Source: Bacteroidota bacterium
GTDB lineage: Bacteria; Bacteroidota; Bacteroidia; Bacteroidales; Prolixibacteraceae
Length of the DNA: 39,359 nucleotides
Assembly (NCBI GenBank): GCA_023412195.1
Contig: JAEYNZ010000006.1
Span: 1-39,359, forward strand
Direction: 5' to 3'
Shown here: positions 7,036-14,483 of the stretch, piece by piece
How positions within the stretch are numbered: position 1 is the first letter of the stretch
Layout: each line of letters begins with the position of its first letter
Notes under the pieces: generated by a model
The model's input: only the letters and a program-made list of their open reading frames with translations
What the model was told of the DNA's origin: nothing
The model's database searches: none
Position numbers and translations under genes: made by a program

Positions 7036-8307
7036 TCAAATCACCTCAAACCCGGTATATGGCACAAGTGCTGCCGGGATCCTTATTCCTTCCGGAGTCT
7101 GATTGTTCTCAAGCAGGGCAGCCACGATTCGCGGAAGGGCGAGTGCACTGCCGTTAAGAGTATGTGCCGGCTGCGGTTTTTTGGAATTTTCATCACGGTA
7201 GCGGAGCATCAGCCGGTTCGCCTGAAACGATTCGAAGTTTGAAACCGAGCTTACCTCGAGCCACATTTGCTGTGCAGCCGACCATACTTCGAAGTCGTAT
7301 GTGAGTGCGGATGTAAAACTCATGTCGCCACCACATAGTTTCAGGATCCGGTAAGGCAGTTCAAGCTTTTCAACCAGGCTGGCCACATGGGCCACCATTC
7401 CTTCGAGTATTTCGTATGATTGGGAGGGATGGGCAATTTGTACAATCTCCACTTTATCGAACTGGTGCAGGCGGTTCAGTCCGCGTACATCCTTGCCATA
7501 GGAGCCGGCTTCACGGCGGAAGCAGGCACTGTAGGCCGTATTTTTCAGAGGAAGTTCGGCTGCATCGAGGATCACATCGCGATAGATGTTGGTTACAGGG
7601 ACCTCGGCAGTAGGAATAAGGTAAAGGTTATCGGCAGGGGCATGGTACATCTGTCCTTCCTTGTCGGGCAGCTGTCCTGTTCCAAAACCTGAATCTTCGT
7701 TTACCACCAGCGGAGGCTGTATTTCTTCATAACCTGCATTGCGGTTTTCGTCGAGGAAAAAGTTTATGAGTGCACGCTGCAAACGGGCACCCTTACCACG
7801 GTATACAGGGAAACCTGCACCTGTAATTTTCACTCCCAGTTCAAAGTCGATGAGCTTGTATTTCAGTGCAAGTTCCCAGTGAGGGATAGCATTTTCTCCA
7901 AGTTCAGGTTTGGAGCCCCACGATTTTACAATCTGGTTATCGGCAGCACCTTTGCCCTGTGGTACAGAATCGTGCGGCAGGTTGGGCAGCATTATCTGCA
8001 GTTCAGAAACTTTTTTTTCTATTTCAGCAAATTCAACATCGAACTGTTTCATGCTCTCCTTTAAGTCGGCCGTCTGCTGCCTGGCAGCATCAGCTTCTTC
8101 TTTCTTGCCTTCGCGGAACAGGATCCCGATTTCTTTTGAAATGCGGTTCATTTCGGCACGGGCCTGATCGGCTTTTTGCTGAGCTTCGTTTTTTCTCCGG
8201 TACAGTCCGGTAATGCTGGCAACAATTTCAGAAGCATCGAAATTCTTCTTCTTCAGCTTTTCAACAACTACTTCGGGGTGGTCCTGTATGAACTTCAGGT
8301 TGAGCAT
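7036..8307 (-). CDS. serS: Seryl-tRNA synthetase
   Basis: A 423-residue class II aminoacyl-tRNA synthetase that charges tRNA-Ser. The N-terminus MLNLKFIQDHPEVVVEKLKK leads into the long antiparallel coiled coil (about residues 30-100) that holds the tRNA variable arm. The catalytic core includes YLIPTAEVPVTNIY, FRREAGSYGKDVRGLNRLHQ (motif 2 with its arginine) and the motif 3 region LNGSALALPRIVAALLENNQ, all typical of SerS. The length is normal for the family. It lies downstream of rpmA on the same strand, but a terminator (8377-8411) and its own -7 element separate it from the ribosomal operon. Confidence 0.97.
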   Translation of the reverse strand: MLNLKFIQDHPEVVVEKLKKKNFDASEIVASITGLYRRKNEAQQKADQARAEMNRISKEIGILFREGKKEEADAARQQTADLKESMKQFDVEFAEIEKKVSELQIMLPNLPHDSVPQGKGAADNQIVKSWGSKPELGENAIPHWELALKYKLIDFELGVKITGAGFPVYRGKGARLQRALINFFLDENRNAGYEEIQPPLVVNEDSGFGTGQLPDKEGQMYHAPADNLYLIPTAEVPVTNIYRDVILDAAELPLKNTAYSACFRREAGSYGKDVRGLNRLHQFDKVEIVQIAHPSQSYEILEGMVAHVASLVEKLELPYRILKLCGGDMSFTSALTYDFEVWSAAQQMWLEVSSVSNFESFQANRLMLRYRDENSKKPQPAHTLNGSALALPRIVAALLENNQTPEGIRIPAALVPYTGFEVI

Positions 8308-8329
8308 GGTATTCTTTTTAGATGAAGCT

Positions 8330-8338
8330 GCAAATTTA
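8330..8338 (-). promoter_or_regulatory. Putative -7 promoter element of serS
   Basis: On the minus strand this reads TAAATTTGC, a full match to TAnnTTTGY, about 22 bases before the serS ATG at 8307. The -33 region is not well conserved. Confidence 0.5.
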
Positions 8339-8376
8339 ATAAATGAAACGGCAATGCGTGAATTAAAATCATCAAC

Positions 8377-8411
8377 AAAAAAAAATCCCCTGCTGTTTCC
8401 GGCAGGAGATT
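8377..8411 (-). terminator. Rho-independent terminator of rplU-rpmA
   Basis: On the minus strand AATCTCCTGC (8411-8402) pairs with GCAGGGGATT (8393-8384) with one G-U pair around an 8-base loop, followed directly by a run of T residues (8385-8377). It lies about 40 bases past the rpmA stop codon. Confidence 0.85.
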
Positions 8412-8451
8412 CCTTCGTATTATATACAGGTTAGTGTTGTATCTTACCTAA

Positions 8452-9012
8452 TTACTTGCCTGCAAGTTCCTTTGCCTGCTCAATCCACGGGGCAGGATCT
8501 TTTGATGCATAGCGGCTGCCCGCTTCTTCAAGAATTTTATTCAGCTGATCAACCGAAGCAGAGGCCAGGTCGGAATATGTGTTTATACCTGCTGCGTTAA
8601 AAACTTCTTCAAGTTTAGGGCCTATTCCTTCAATTTTTTTTAAATCGTCGGCTTCAGCAGTATCCGTTTCAGCTTCAGCAGCCTTAGGTTTTGCCTTTTC
8701 AGCCTTTTCAGCCTGTTTTTCCTGTGCAGGAGCTTCAGCCACTGCCACATCTGCATCAACTATGGGAGCAACAGATACATATGAACGGTTTTTCCGTTTT
8801 TTCTGGAAAACCACTGTTCCGTCGATAAGTGCAAAAAGAGTATGGTCTTTACCGATTCCTACATTTTCACCCGGGTTGTGCTGGGTTCCACGCTGGCGAA
8901 CTAAAATATTACCAGCTTTTGCAAACTGTCCTCCGTATATTTTTACACCAAGCCGTTTGCTTTCCGATTCGCGTCCGTTTTTCGAACTACCTACACCTTT
9001 CTTATGAGCCAT
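8452..9012 (-). CDS. rpmA: 50S ribosomal protein L27 fused to a C-terminal helix-hairpin-helix domain
   Basis: Residues 1-84 are a complete L27, from MAHKKGVGSSKNGRES through GTVVFQKKRKNRSYVSV; L27 sits near the peptidyl-transferase centre. Unlike a normal L27 (about 85 residues) the frame continues to 186. Residues 85-122 are an Ala/Glu/Lys-rich linker, and residues 123-186 form a globular-looking domain starting LKKIEGIGPKLEEVFNAAGI, which has the GIGPK signature of helix-hairpin-helix motifs. There is no stop, frameshift or second start between the parts, so it is a true fusion. It lies 16 bases after rplU and ends before a strong terminator. From memory, similar HhH tails occur on L21 of some Bacteroidota. 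The role of the tail is unknown. Confidence 0.93.
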   Translation of the reverse strand: MAHKKGVGSSKNGRESESKRLGVKIYGGQFAKAGNILVRQRGTQHNPGENVGIGKDHTLFALIDGTVVFQKKRKNRSYVSVAPIVDADVAVAEAPAQEKQAEKAEKAKPKAAEAETDTAEADDLKKIEGIGPKLEEVFNAAGINTYSDLASASVDQLNKILEEAGSRYASKDPAPWIEQAKELAGK

Positions 9013-9028
9013 GGTAAATATTTTTTAG

Positions 9029-9340
9029 TTATCCTACAATGTTTTCAATTTGAATACGGGTGAACTGCTGACGGTGGCCATTTAATTTCCTGTAGCCTTT
9101 TCTGCGTTTCTTTTTAAACACCAGCACCTTGTCACCTTTCACATGTTCCAGCACTTTGGCTGTCACTTTAGCACCTTTTAAGGCAGGAGTTCCGATCGTG
9201 ATATCACTGTCGTTTCCAATAAGCAATACCCTGCCAAAATCAACTGAGTCACCTTCCTGGGCATCGAGCAGATGAACATACATTTTTTTGTCCTTTTCCA
9301 CCCTGAACTGCTGCCCTGCAATTTCTACAATCGCGTACAT
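9029..9340 (-). CDS. rplU: 50S ribosomal protein L21
   Basis: A 103-residue protein of normal L21 length, starting MYAIVEIAGQQFRVEKDKKM. The conserved basic C-terminal segment KVLVFKKKRRKGYRKLNGHR binds 23S rRNA. It is the first gene of the rplU-rpmA operon, the usual bacterial order. A near-perfect Bacteroidota promoter lies at 9428-9459, leaving a leader of roughly 80 bases. The leader holds GC-rich complementary segments and could serve autoregulation, but I recognise no named L21 leader motif. Confidence 0.97.
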   Translation of the reverse strand: MYAIVEIAGQQFRVEKDKKMYVHLLDAQEGDSVDFGRVLLIGNDSDITIGTPALKGAKVTAKVLEHVKGDKVLVFKKKRRKGYRKLNGHRQQFTRIQIENIVG

Positions 9341-9427
9341 AAATTCTATTTTTTATATAACACCGGCAGGCGGGATTCCATCGCGGCTTCCTCTTATCGG
9401 GCCTGAACGGTTCAATTTTTTAGGACT

Positions 9428-9459
9428 GCAAAAGTAGTTATTTTTAATACATTGACAAA
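9428..9459 (-). promoter_or_regulatory. Promoter of the rplU-rpmA operon
   Basis: On the minus strand the sequence is TTTG (9459-9456), exactly 19 bases, then TACTTTTGC (9436-9428). This is a full match to the Bacteroidota primary sigma factor consensus (TTTG-N19-TAnnTTTGY) and the clearest promoter in the window. Confidence 0.85.
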
Positions 9460-9535
9460 TGTTGAACAAACTATTTTTAATTCAGTAAGAAAACCATATA
9501 CATGGCGGCCATAAAAAATGAGCAGGCAGCAGGAA

Positions 9536-9572
9536 TTTGATTTCATGGGAATTTTTACCAACAGAAATCAAA
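9536..9572. promoter_or_regulatory. Possible operator: 9-bp inverted repeat upstream of the bifunctional nuclease gene
   Basis: TTTGATTTC (9536-9544) and GAAATCAAA (9564-9572) are perfect inverted partners separated by 19 bases, ending 8 bases before the putative -7 element at 9581. The half-sites are about 28 bases apart, centre to centre, which would put them on nearly the same face of the helix. No regulator is identified. Confidence 0.35.
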
Positions 9573-9580
9573 ATCATTCT

Positions 9581-9589
9581 TATATTTGT
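9581..9589 (+). promoter_or_regulatory. Putative -7 promoter element of the nuclease-transporter operon
   Basis: TATATTTGT matches TAnnTTTGY fully and lies 32 bases before the ATG at 9621. The -33 site at the proper distance is poor (CCAA). Confidence 0.5.
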
Positions 9590-9620
9590 TAACTACAAAA
9601 AAACCAGATAAAGTAGTGGA

Positions 9621-10211
9621 ATGCAAAAAATACGATTGAATATTCTGGGTTTATCTGTGAGCCAAACACAGTCAGGAGCTTATGCACTGGTATTGTCAGA
9701 AGAAGGGGGTGACCGCCGTATACCTATCATCATAGGTCCGGTAGAGGCACAGGCTATAGCCATTCAGCTTGAAGGTTTAAAACCACCCCGGCCGCTGACC
9801 CATGATTTAATAAAAAATATTGCCGTTGCATTTAATATTGTGCTGCTTGAGGTGGTAATCCACAAGCTTGAGGAAGGCATTTTTTACTCAGAACTGTTGT
9901 GTGAACTTGATGGCAGGGAAGTTAAAATTGATTCACGGACATCCGATGCAGTAGCTCTGGCCCTGAGGTTCAGGTGCCCCATTTATACATCAGAAGACAT
10001 ACTTTCAAAGGCAGGTATAGTGCTCGAATCGGAAGAGCCAAAACAACCTAAATCCACAACAAAAAGAAAACCGGAGGCATCACAATCATCACCTTTTGCA
10101 CACTATTCATTACAGGAGCTTGATGAAATACTTTCAGAAGCAATTCATAATGAAGATTACGAGAAAGCCTCTATTATTCGGGATGAAATTAACAACCGGA
10201 AAAAAAACTAA
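9621..10211 (+). CDS. Bifunctional nuclease family protein (DUF151) with a C-terminal UVR motif
   Basis: A 196-residue protein. Residues 1-130 are the DUF151 (BFN) fold: MQKIRLNILGLSVSQTQSGA, then a conserved GPVEAQAIAIQLEG segment and DSRTSDAVALALRFRCPIY. Plant and bacterial relatives have been described as bifunctional DNase/RNase proteins. Residues 162-196 (LDEILSEAIHNEDYEKASIIRDEI) form a UvrB/UvrC-type helical hairpin used for protein contacts. This BFN plus UVR layout is common in Bacteroidota. The next gene starts 9 bases later, so the two are very likely co-transcribed. Confidence 0.88.
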   Translation: MQKIRLNILGLSVSQTQSGAYALVLSEEGGDRRIPIIIGPVEAQAIAIQLEGLKPPRPLTHDLIKNIAVAFNIVLLEVVIHKLEEGIFYSELLCELDGREVKIDSRTSDAVALALRFRCPIYTSEDILSKAGIVLESEEPKQPKSTTKRKPEASQSSPFAHYSLQELDEILSEAIHNEDYEKASIIRDEINNRKKN

Positions 10212-10220
10212 ACCGTTTAA

Positions 10221-11681
10221 ATGAAAAAATTATTTTTCATGCTGGTCATTTGTGCCGGCATTTTCTTTTTACAGCCTGTTGCTGCACAAACAACTGAACC
10301 TCTCCAACCACGCCATGATTCTGTATCTGTTCAAAGCAACACCACCGACAGGTCGGTAATTCTTCTGTCGAAGGAACGGGAAAAACCTTTTTCAATAACT
10401 ACCATTTTCAGGGGGTTGCTGGGGATGGCAGTTTTGGTTGCTGCAGGTTTTCTGCTGAGCCGCGACCGTAAAAACATTCCCTGGAGAACGGTAGCCATCG
10501 GACTGTCGATTCAGGTACTTCTTGCCATAGGGGTATTATATATACCTTTTATAAGGCAGATGTTCGAATTTTTCGGGCACATATTTGTCAAGATTCTCGA
10601 TTTCACAAAAGCAGGGAGCGAATTTTTGCTGGGCGACCTGATGGATGCAGGGTCCTATGGATTTATTTTCCTGTTCCAGGTACTTCCAACGATTATCTTT
10701 TTTTCAGCCTTGACCAGCCTGCTGTTTTACTGGGGCATTATTCAGAAAGTTGTGTGGGGACTTGCATGGCTTTTCACACGGGCACTCAGGATTTCAGGAG
10801 CTGAAGCATTGTCGGTTGCAGGGAATATTTTTCTTGGCCAGACAGAGTCACCCCTGATGATAAAGGCTTACCTGGAAAAGATGAGCAAGTCGGAAATCCT
10901 TCTTGTTATGACGGGTGGCATGGCCACCATGGCAGGAGGTGTATTGGCAGCATATATTGCGTTGCTGGGTGGCAACGACCCTGTTCTGAGGCTCGAATTT
11001 GCAAAGCACCTTCTGGCCGCATCCATCATGGCGGCACCGGCAGCCATTGTTTTTTCAAAAATGCTTGTCCCGCCAACAGAAGCCATCGACAGGCAGATTG
11101 AAGTGAGCCGCGACAAGATCGGCAGCAACGTTTTGGACGCCATTACAAATGGTACAAGCGAAGGAGTGAGGCTTGCTGTAAACGTGGCAGCCATGTTGCT
11201 GACTTTTATTGCCTTTATCGCCATGTTCAATTTTATCATTGGGAAAGCAGGGCAATGGACAAACCTGAATGAGTTGATCGTTTCAGGCACCGGTGGCAAG
11301 TACGATGGATTATCGCTGCAGTTTATCCTTGGCTATACCTTTGCTCCGCTGATGTGGCTCATTGGTGTTGACACGCCCGACATTGTAGTGGTGGGGCGCC
11401 TGCTGGGCGAAAAGCTCATCCTGACAGAATTCATCGGGTATATCTCACTTGCCGAATTGAAGGCAACACAGGTATTTTCCAACCCCAAGTCAGTGATTAT
11501 GGCTACATATATTCTAAGCGGATTTGCAAACTTTTCATCTATTGGAATCCAGATCGGGGGCATTGGTGCGCTGGCACCGGGAAAAAGGGTACTGCTTTCA
11601 AGGTATGGGGTTCCTGCACTTATGGGGGGAACACTGGCTTCGCTCATGTCGGCCACTATTATCGGGATGATTATGGGGTGA
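10221..11681 (+). CDS. Concentrative nucleoside transporter (CNT/NupC family)
   Basis: A 486-residue inner-membrane protein. It opens with what looks like a cleavable signal peptide (MKKLFFMLVICAGIFFLQPVAAQ) and a 40-residue periplasmic stretch, then about nine to ten hydrophobic helices. Core CNT motifs are visible: GNIFLGQTESPLMIKAYL (the nucleoside-binding hairpin with Gln-Thr-Glu-Ser) and GYTFAPLMWLIGV. The C-terminal core contains YILSGFANFSSIGIQIGGIG. The family imports nucleosides with Na+ or H+. It follows the bifunctional nuclease gene with a 9-base gap, suggesting shared control of nucleic-acid turnover and salvage (inference). Confidence 0.9.
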   Translation: MKKLFFMLVICAGIFFLQPVAAQTTEPLQPRHDSVSVQSNTTDRSVILLSKEREKPFSITTIFRGLLGMAVLVAAGFLLSRDRKNIPWRTVAIGLSIQVLLAIGVLYIPFIRQMFEFFGHIFVKILDFTKAGSEFLLGDLMDAGSYGFIFLFQVLPTIIFFSALTSLLFYWGIIQKVVWGLAWLFTRALRISGAEALSVAGNIFLGQTESPLMIKAYLEKMSKSEILLVMTGGMATMAGGVLAAYIALLGGNDPVLRLEFAKHLLAASIMAAPAAIVFSKMLVPPTEAIDRQIEVSRDKIGSNVLDAITNGTSEGVRLAVNVAAMLLTFIAFIAMFNFIIGKAGQWTNLNELIVSGTGGKYDGLSLQFILGYTFAPLMWLIGVDTPDIVVVGRLLGEKLILTEFIGYISLAELKATQVFSNPKSVIMATYILSGFANFSSIGIQIGGIGALAPGKRVLLSRYGVPALMGGTLASLMSATIIGMIMG

Positions 11682-11709
11682 AATGTTGCACGGGTGCACT
11701 GTGTAAAAA

Positions 11710-11767
11710 CAAGACACAAGACAGTTAGACACAAGTATCAAGACGGCAAGACCCAAGACTTAAGACC
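11710..11767. repeat. Heptamer-type repeat (CAAGAC units)
   Basis: CAAG or a near match begins at 11710, 11717, 11725, 11732, 11739, 11747, 11754 and 11761, a spacing of 7 or 8 bases, with the unit close to CAAGACA. The unit differs from the AGCTTGN arrays at 435 and 4738 but shares the seven-base period and intergenic location. It lies just after the nucleoside transporter gene. Confidence 0.55.
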
Positions 11768-11802
11768 TTTGGATACAAGTATCATAATTGGAAAACAGGC
11801 TT

Positions 11803-11938
11803 GCGGGACTTTGACACTCCAGGTCAAAGATTATGGGGGTTTACTGATCAATGGATGAGGTTCAGTTAATTTATTTTCTGTTGTAAATGTCGGGCCTGGA
11901 GAGTCCGACTCCCGGTCGCTGCACCTTTTTAGGGATTT
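11803..11938. repeat. Double-hairpin element, copy 1
   Basis: It begins GCGGGACTTTGAC and holds hairpin A, CTTTGAC-(7)-GTCAAAG (11809-11829), then about 60 less conserved bases. Hairpin B follows, GTCGGGC-(7)-GTCCGAC (11889-11909), then CTCCCGGTC and the tail CACCTTTTTAGGGATTT. Copy 2 at 12046-12180 matches hairpin A, hairpin B and the tail in order and spacing. The loop of A (ACTCCAG) and the reverse complement of the loop of B (TCTCCAG) are nearly the same. Confidence 0.75.
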
Positions 11939-12045
11939 CCTTTTATGCTATAACTATATTTATTCAGTGATGACTGGTTATTGAGAAGCCCGTTTTTAAC
12001 TTAACGTACTCTCTCAGCAGTTTGCCTCGATTGTGCTGCAGGCCC

Positions 12046-12180
12046 CCGGGACTTTGACTTTCCAAGTCAAAGATTCTTGAAGCAACACTATGTTAGCTTT
12101 GATCCAGACAATAAGCTTACTGTTGTAAATGTCGGACCTGGAGAGTCCGACTCCCGGTCACTTCACCTTTTTAGGGATTT
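12046..12180. repeat. Double-hairpin element, copy 2
   Basis: The second direct copy of the element at 11803. Hairpin A is extended here to CTTTGACTT-tcc-AAGTCAAAG (12052-12072). Hairpin B is perfect, GTCGGAC-(7)-GTCCGAC (12131-12151). The same CTCCCGGTC and CACCTTTTTAGGGATTT segments follow. The inner spacer is of similar length to copy 1 but its sequence has diverged, so structure seems better kept than sequence. It ends about 60 bases before the DUF72 gene. Confidence 0.75.
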
Positions 12181-12241
12181 TGCACAAAAGTAATTGCTGG
12201 CATTGTATTGGCAGGAGCGGCAGTAAAGAAATAAAAGTATC

Positions 12242-12970
12242 ATGAAACTGTTCATCGGATGCAGCGGTTTTCACTACCGTCACTGGATTAAGAAATTTTA
12301 CCCGGAGCAGCTGCCAAAAAACAAGTGGCTGGAGTATTATGCTGAACACTTTAACACGGTTGAAATAAATAATACTTTTTACAAAATGCCTGAAGAAAAA
12401 ACCCTTCTCGACTGGAAAATCAAAACTCCGGCAGATTTTAAATTTACAATCAAGGCAAACCGTTTTTTGACCCATCAGAAAAAACTGATCACGGACGATG
12501 ATTTCAGGGAAAGTTTCCATTCGTTTATAGCCACCGTCAGCAAACTGGAGGAAAAATTAGGCTGCATCCTGTGGCAGCTGCCGGGTAACCAGGGGATCGA
12601 TATCGAAAAGCTGGACAATTTCTGCCGGCTTCTCGACAGTAAAATCCCGCATTTTATTGAATTCAGGAACCTGTCGTGGTTTGTTAAGGAGACCCATGAT
12701 GTTCTAAGCGAACATGGCATCGGTTATTGCATGCTCTCAGCACCAAAGCCATTACCTGAGGAAGTGACAGCTACCTCCTCAACCGGATACCTCCGGTTTC
12801 ACGGCAAGACTGCCTGGTATAACTATCATTATAAGGAAAATGAACTGGATGATTGGGTGCAAAAACTTAAAAAATTGCAGTTGACAGGTGAATTGTACAT
12901 CTATTTCAACAATGATAACAATGCATGGGCAGTTGAAAATGCAAAATACATCAGGTCGCAACTTGAATGA
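12242..12970 (+). CDS. DUF72 domain-containing protein
   Basis: A 242-residue protein opening MKLFIGCSGFHYRHWIKKFY and continuing FNTVEINNTFYKMPEEKTLLDW. Later come FRNLSWF and GYLRFHGKTAWYNYHYKENE, ending with LYIYFNNDNNAWAVENA. These are the landmark strands of the DUF72 (YecE-type) TIM-barrel family, whose biochemical role is not established. The length is normal. It stands alone on the plus strand between the twin repeat elements and the DNA-repair genes on the other strand. Confidence 0.88.
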   Translation: MKLFIGCSGFHYRHWIKKFYPEQLPKNKWLEYYAEHFNTVEINNTFYKMPEEKTLLDWKIKTPADFKFTIKANRFLTHQKKLITDDDFRESFHSFIATVSKLEEKLGCILWQLPGNQGIDIEKLDNFCRLLDSKIPHFIEFRNLSWFVKETHDVLSEHGIGYCMLSAPKPLPEEVTATSSTGYLRFHGKTAWYNYHYKENELDDWVQKLKKLQLTGELYIYFNNDNNAWAVENAKYIRSQLE

Positions 12971-13124
12971 CAAGCGCGTGCCGTAATTCTACATTTACGT
13001 GTAACGGTTCTACAATTTAATCAACTCAGCATGATGGCACCCAGGCCCGTAACAATGGAATAAAAAATTTTGATATCACGAGGAACTGCTGGTCATTAAA
13101 AATGATTTATCAACAAAAAATTAT

Positions 13125-13904
13125 TTACAATTTTTGGCACGACGGGCAGAAGACAGTAGTTCTGCCGGAAATCTTTATTGTTTCGAGCAATCCCTTGCAA
13201 CGGGGGCATTTTTCATCCTGCTTCCGGTGAGGCAACAAATAGTCGTCCGGAAGTTTTGAAATATCGGCATCAGCTGCCACTGCTGTTTTCAAAACGTGAT
13301 GCATAACTTTATAAACGTTAATAAGTTCATCCTCCTTCAAATCGCCAATTTTTATCCTGGGATGGATACCTGCCTGAAACAGAATTTCATCGGCATAAAC
13401 ATTTCCTATTCCTGATATGAGCGACTGATCGGTGAGTGCAGGTTTTGCCTGTATAAGCTTGTCTTTGAATATCGAAACAAATTCATCTTGTTTAATCTCC
13501 AAAGCATCGGGACCTGCATATTGTTGGGCCAGATAGGATTCGATTCCTGCGGCAAGTTCAATTTTTCCCAATTTTCGTTTACTGGTACAGTGCAGTTTTT
13601 TATGGTTACCGAAACTCAAAGTGCATTTGGTATAAGGTGGTGGCTTCTCGTTTTCATGAAGACATTTTACAGTACCCGTCATGCCGAAATGAATGGCTAC
13701 TGCGGCATCATTATCTACCTGAAGAAAGAGATATTTACCATGACGCACCACCTCCTTAAGCACCTTTCCCTGAAGTTTCTCTTTGAAAGTCTTTCCGGTG
13801 ATCTTTACAAACTTCTTATCGGCAATATCAATCATAGTGAAAGTGGCACCACTGCACTTTTCAGCTTCGCGACGGAACATTTCTATGTCGGGCAATTCAG
13901 GCAT
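13125..13904 (-). CDS. Fpg/Nei family DNA glycosylase
   Basis: A 259-residue base-excision repair enzyme. The N-terminus MPELPDIEMFRREAE supplies the catalytic Pro2 and Glu3. Lys57 in RHGKYLF corresponds to the conserved beta-lobe lysine. SLISGIGNVYADEILFQAGI (161-180) is the helix-two-turn-helix DNA-binding segment. The C-terminal zinc finger is complete, with Cys233, Cys236, Cys253 and Cys256 and the DNA-contacting Arg249. It should remove oxidised bases and cut at the abasic site. PELPD rather than PELPE, and the divergence from typical MutM, leave Fpg versus Nei specificity open. It is the last gene of a minus-strand group with a P-loop kinase (38-base gap) and polX. Confidence 0.9.
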   Translation of the reverse strand: MPELPDIEMFRREAEKCSGATFTMIDIADKKFVKITGKTFKEKLQGKVLKEVVRHGKYLFLQVDNDAAVAIHFGMTGTVKCLHENEKPPPYTKCTLSFGNHKKLHCTSKRKLGKIELAAGIESYLAQQYAGPDALEIKQDEFVSIFKDKLIQAKPALTDQSLISGIGNVYADEILFQAGIHPRIKIGDLKEDELINVYKVMHHVLKTAVAADADISKLPDDYLLPHRKQDEKCPRCKGLLETIKISGRTTVFCPSCQKL

Positions 13905-13942
13905 GGCACTCAGTGATTATCATTATATTCAACTCCGGTTCT

Positions 13943-14434
13943 TTATGCATAAATAAATTCTTCAGCTTTCTTCAGCATCATCTCCACATTTTCCCTGTCG
14001 GACCATAACTCCAGTTTTTCCCCGGAAAAGGGTTCATATTCCAGCTTTAGGTTCCGGTAAAGTTCGAGGTCGGCTTCACTGAACTTTCTGTTTTTCTTAA
14101 GTCTTTCCTCCACCACTTTTTCATTGGCAAATATCTCGATAAAATGAATATCATGTCCCTTATTTTGAACTATTTCCTTAATTTGCATCCGCTGCTCCTG
14201 CAGGAGGAAAGTGTCATCCATAATTACATCACGTCCGTTGGCAAGATAATCTGCTGTTTGATCCAGCATATTAGCATATATCGTGTTCTTTACCTGTTCA
14301 TCATAAACACTTTTCTTCCCCATTTTTATGCGGATGATTTCGGTGTTCAGGTGCACTGCGCCTGTTTTTTCAGCCATTTTTTCTGAGAAAAAAGTTTTGC
14401 CGGTACCCGGCATTCCAAAAACTACTATAACCAT
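13943..14434 (-). CDS. P-loop nucleoside/nucleotide kinase-like ATPase (AAA_33 type)
   Basis: A 163-residue protein starting MVIVVFGMPGTGKTFFSEKM, where GMPGTGKT is a Walker A loop. DVIMDDTFLLQEQRMQIKEI supplies the strand-2 aspartates, and a basic lid segment follows (VVEERLKKNRKFSEADLELY). This is the layout of small P-loop kinases related to gluconate kinase, zeta-toxin-like and polynucleotide-kinase-like proteins. The substrate cannot be deduced. No antitoxin gene is adjacent, so a toxin role is unlikely. It lies between polX (49-base gap) and the Fpg/Nei gene on the same strand, so a nucleic-acid-end or nucleotide role is possible by context only. Confidence 0.75.
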   Translation of the reverse strand: MVIVVFGMPGTGKTFFSEKMAEKTGAVHLNTEIIRIKMGKKSVYDEQVKNTIYANMLDQTADYLANGRDVIMDDTFLLQEQRMQIKEIVQNKGHDIHFIEIFANEKVVEERLKKNRKFSEADLELYRNLKLEYEPFSGEKLELWSDRENVEMMLKKAEEFIYA

Positions 14435-14483
14435 TTCACCTCCCTGTAAATTTATGCGGCAACCAAAACCATCATTTTCGTTT

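Noticed and set aside
11803..12180. Integron attC sites or an insertion-sequence pair
   Set aside because: The hairpins lack the attC core sites (RYYYAAC/GTTRRRY), there is no transposase frame between the copies, and they are direct repeats rather than terminal inverted repeats.
13943..14434. Zeta-type toxin
   Set aside because: It shares the P-loop kinase core, but no antitoxin gene is adjacent and it lies within an apparent DNA-repair gene group.
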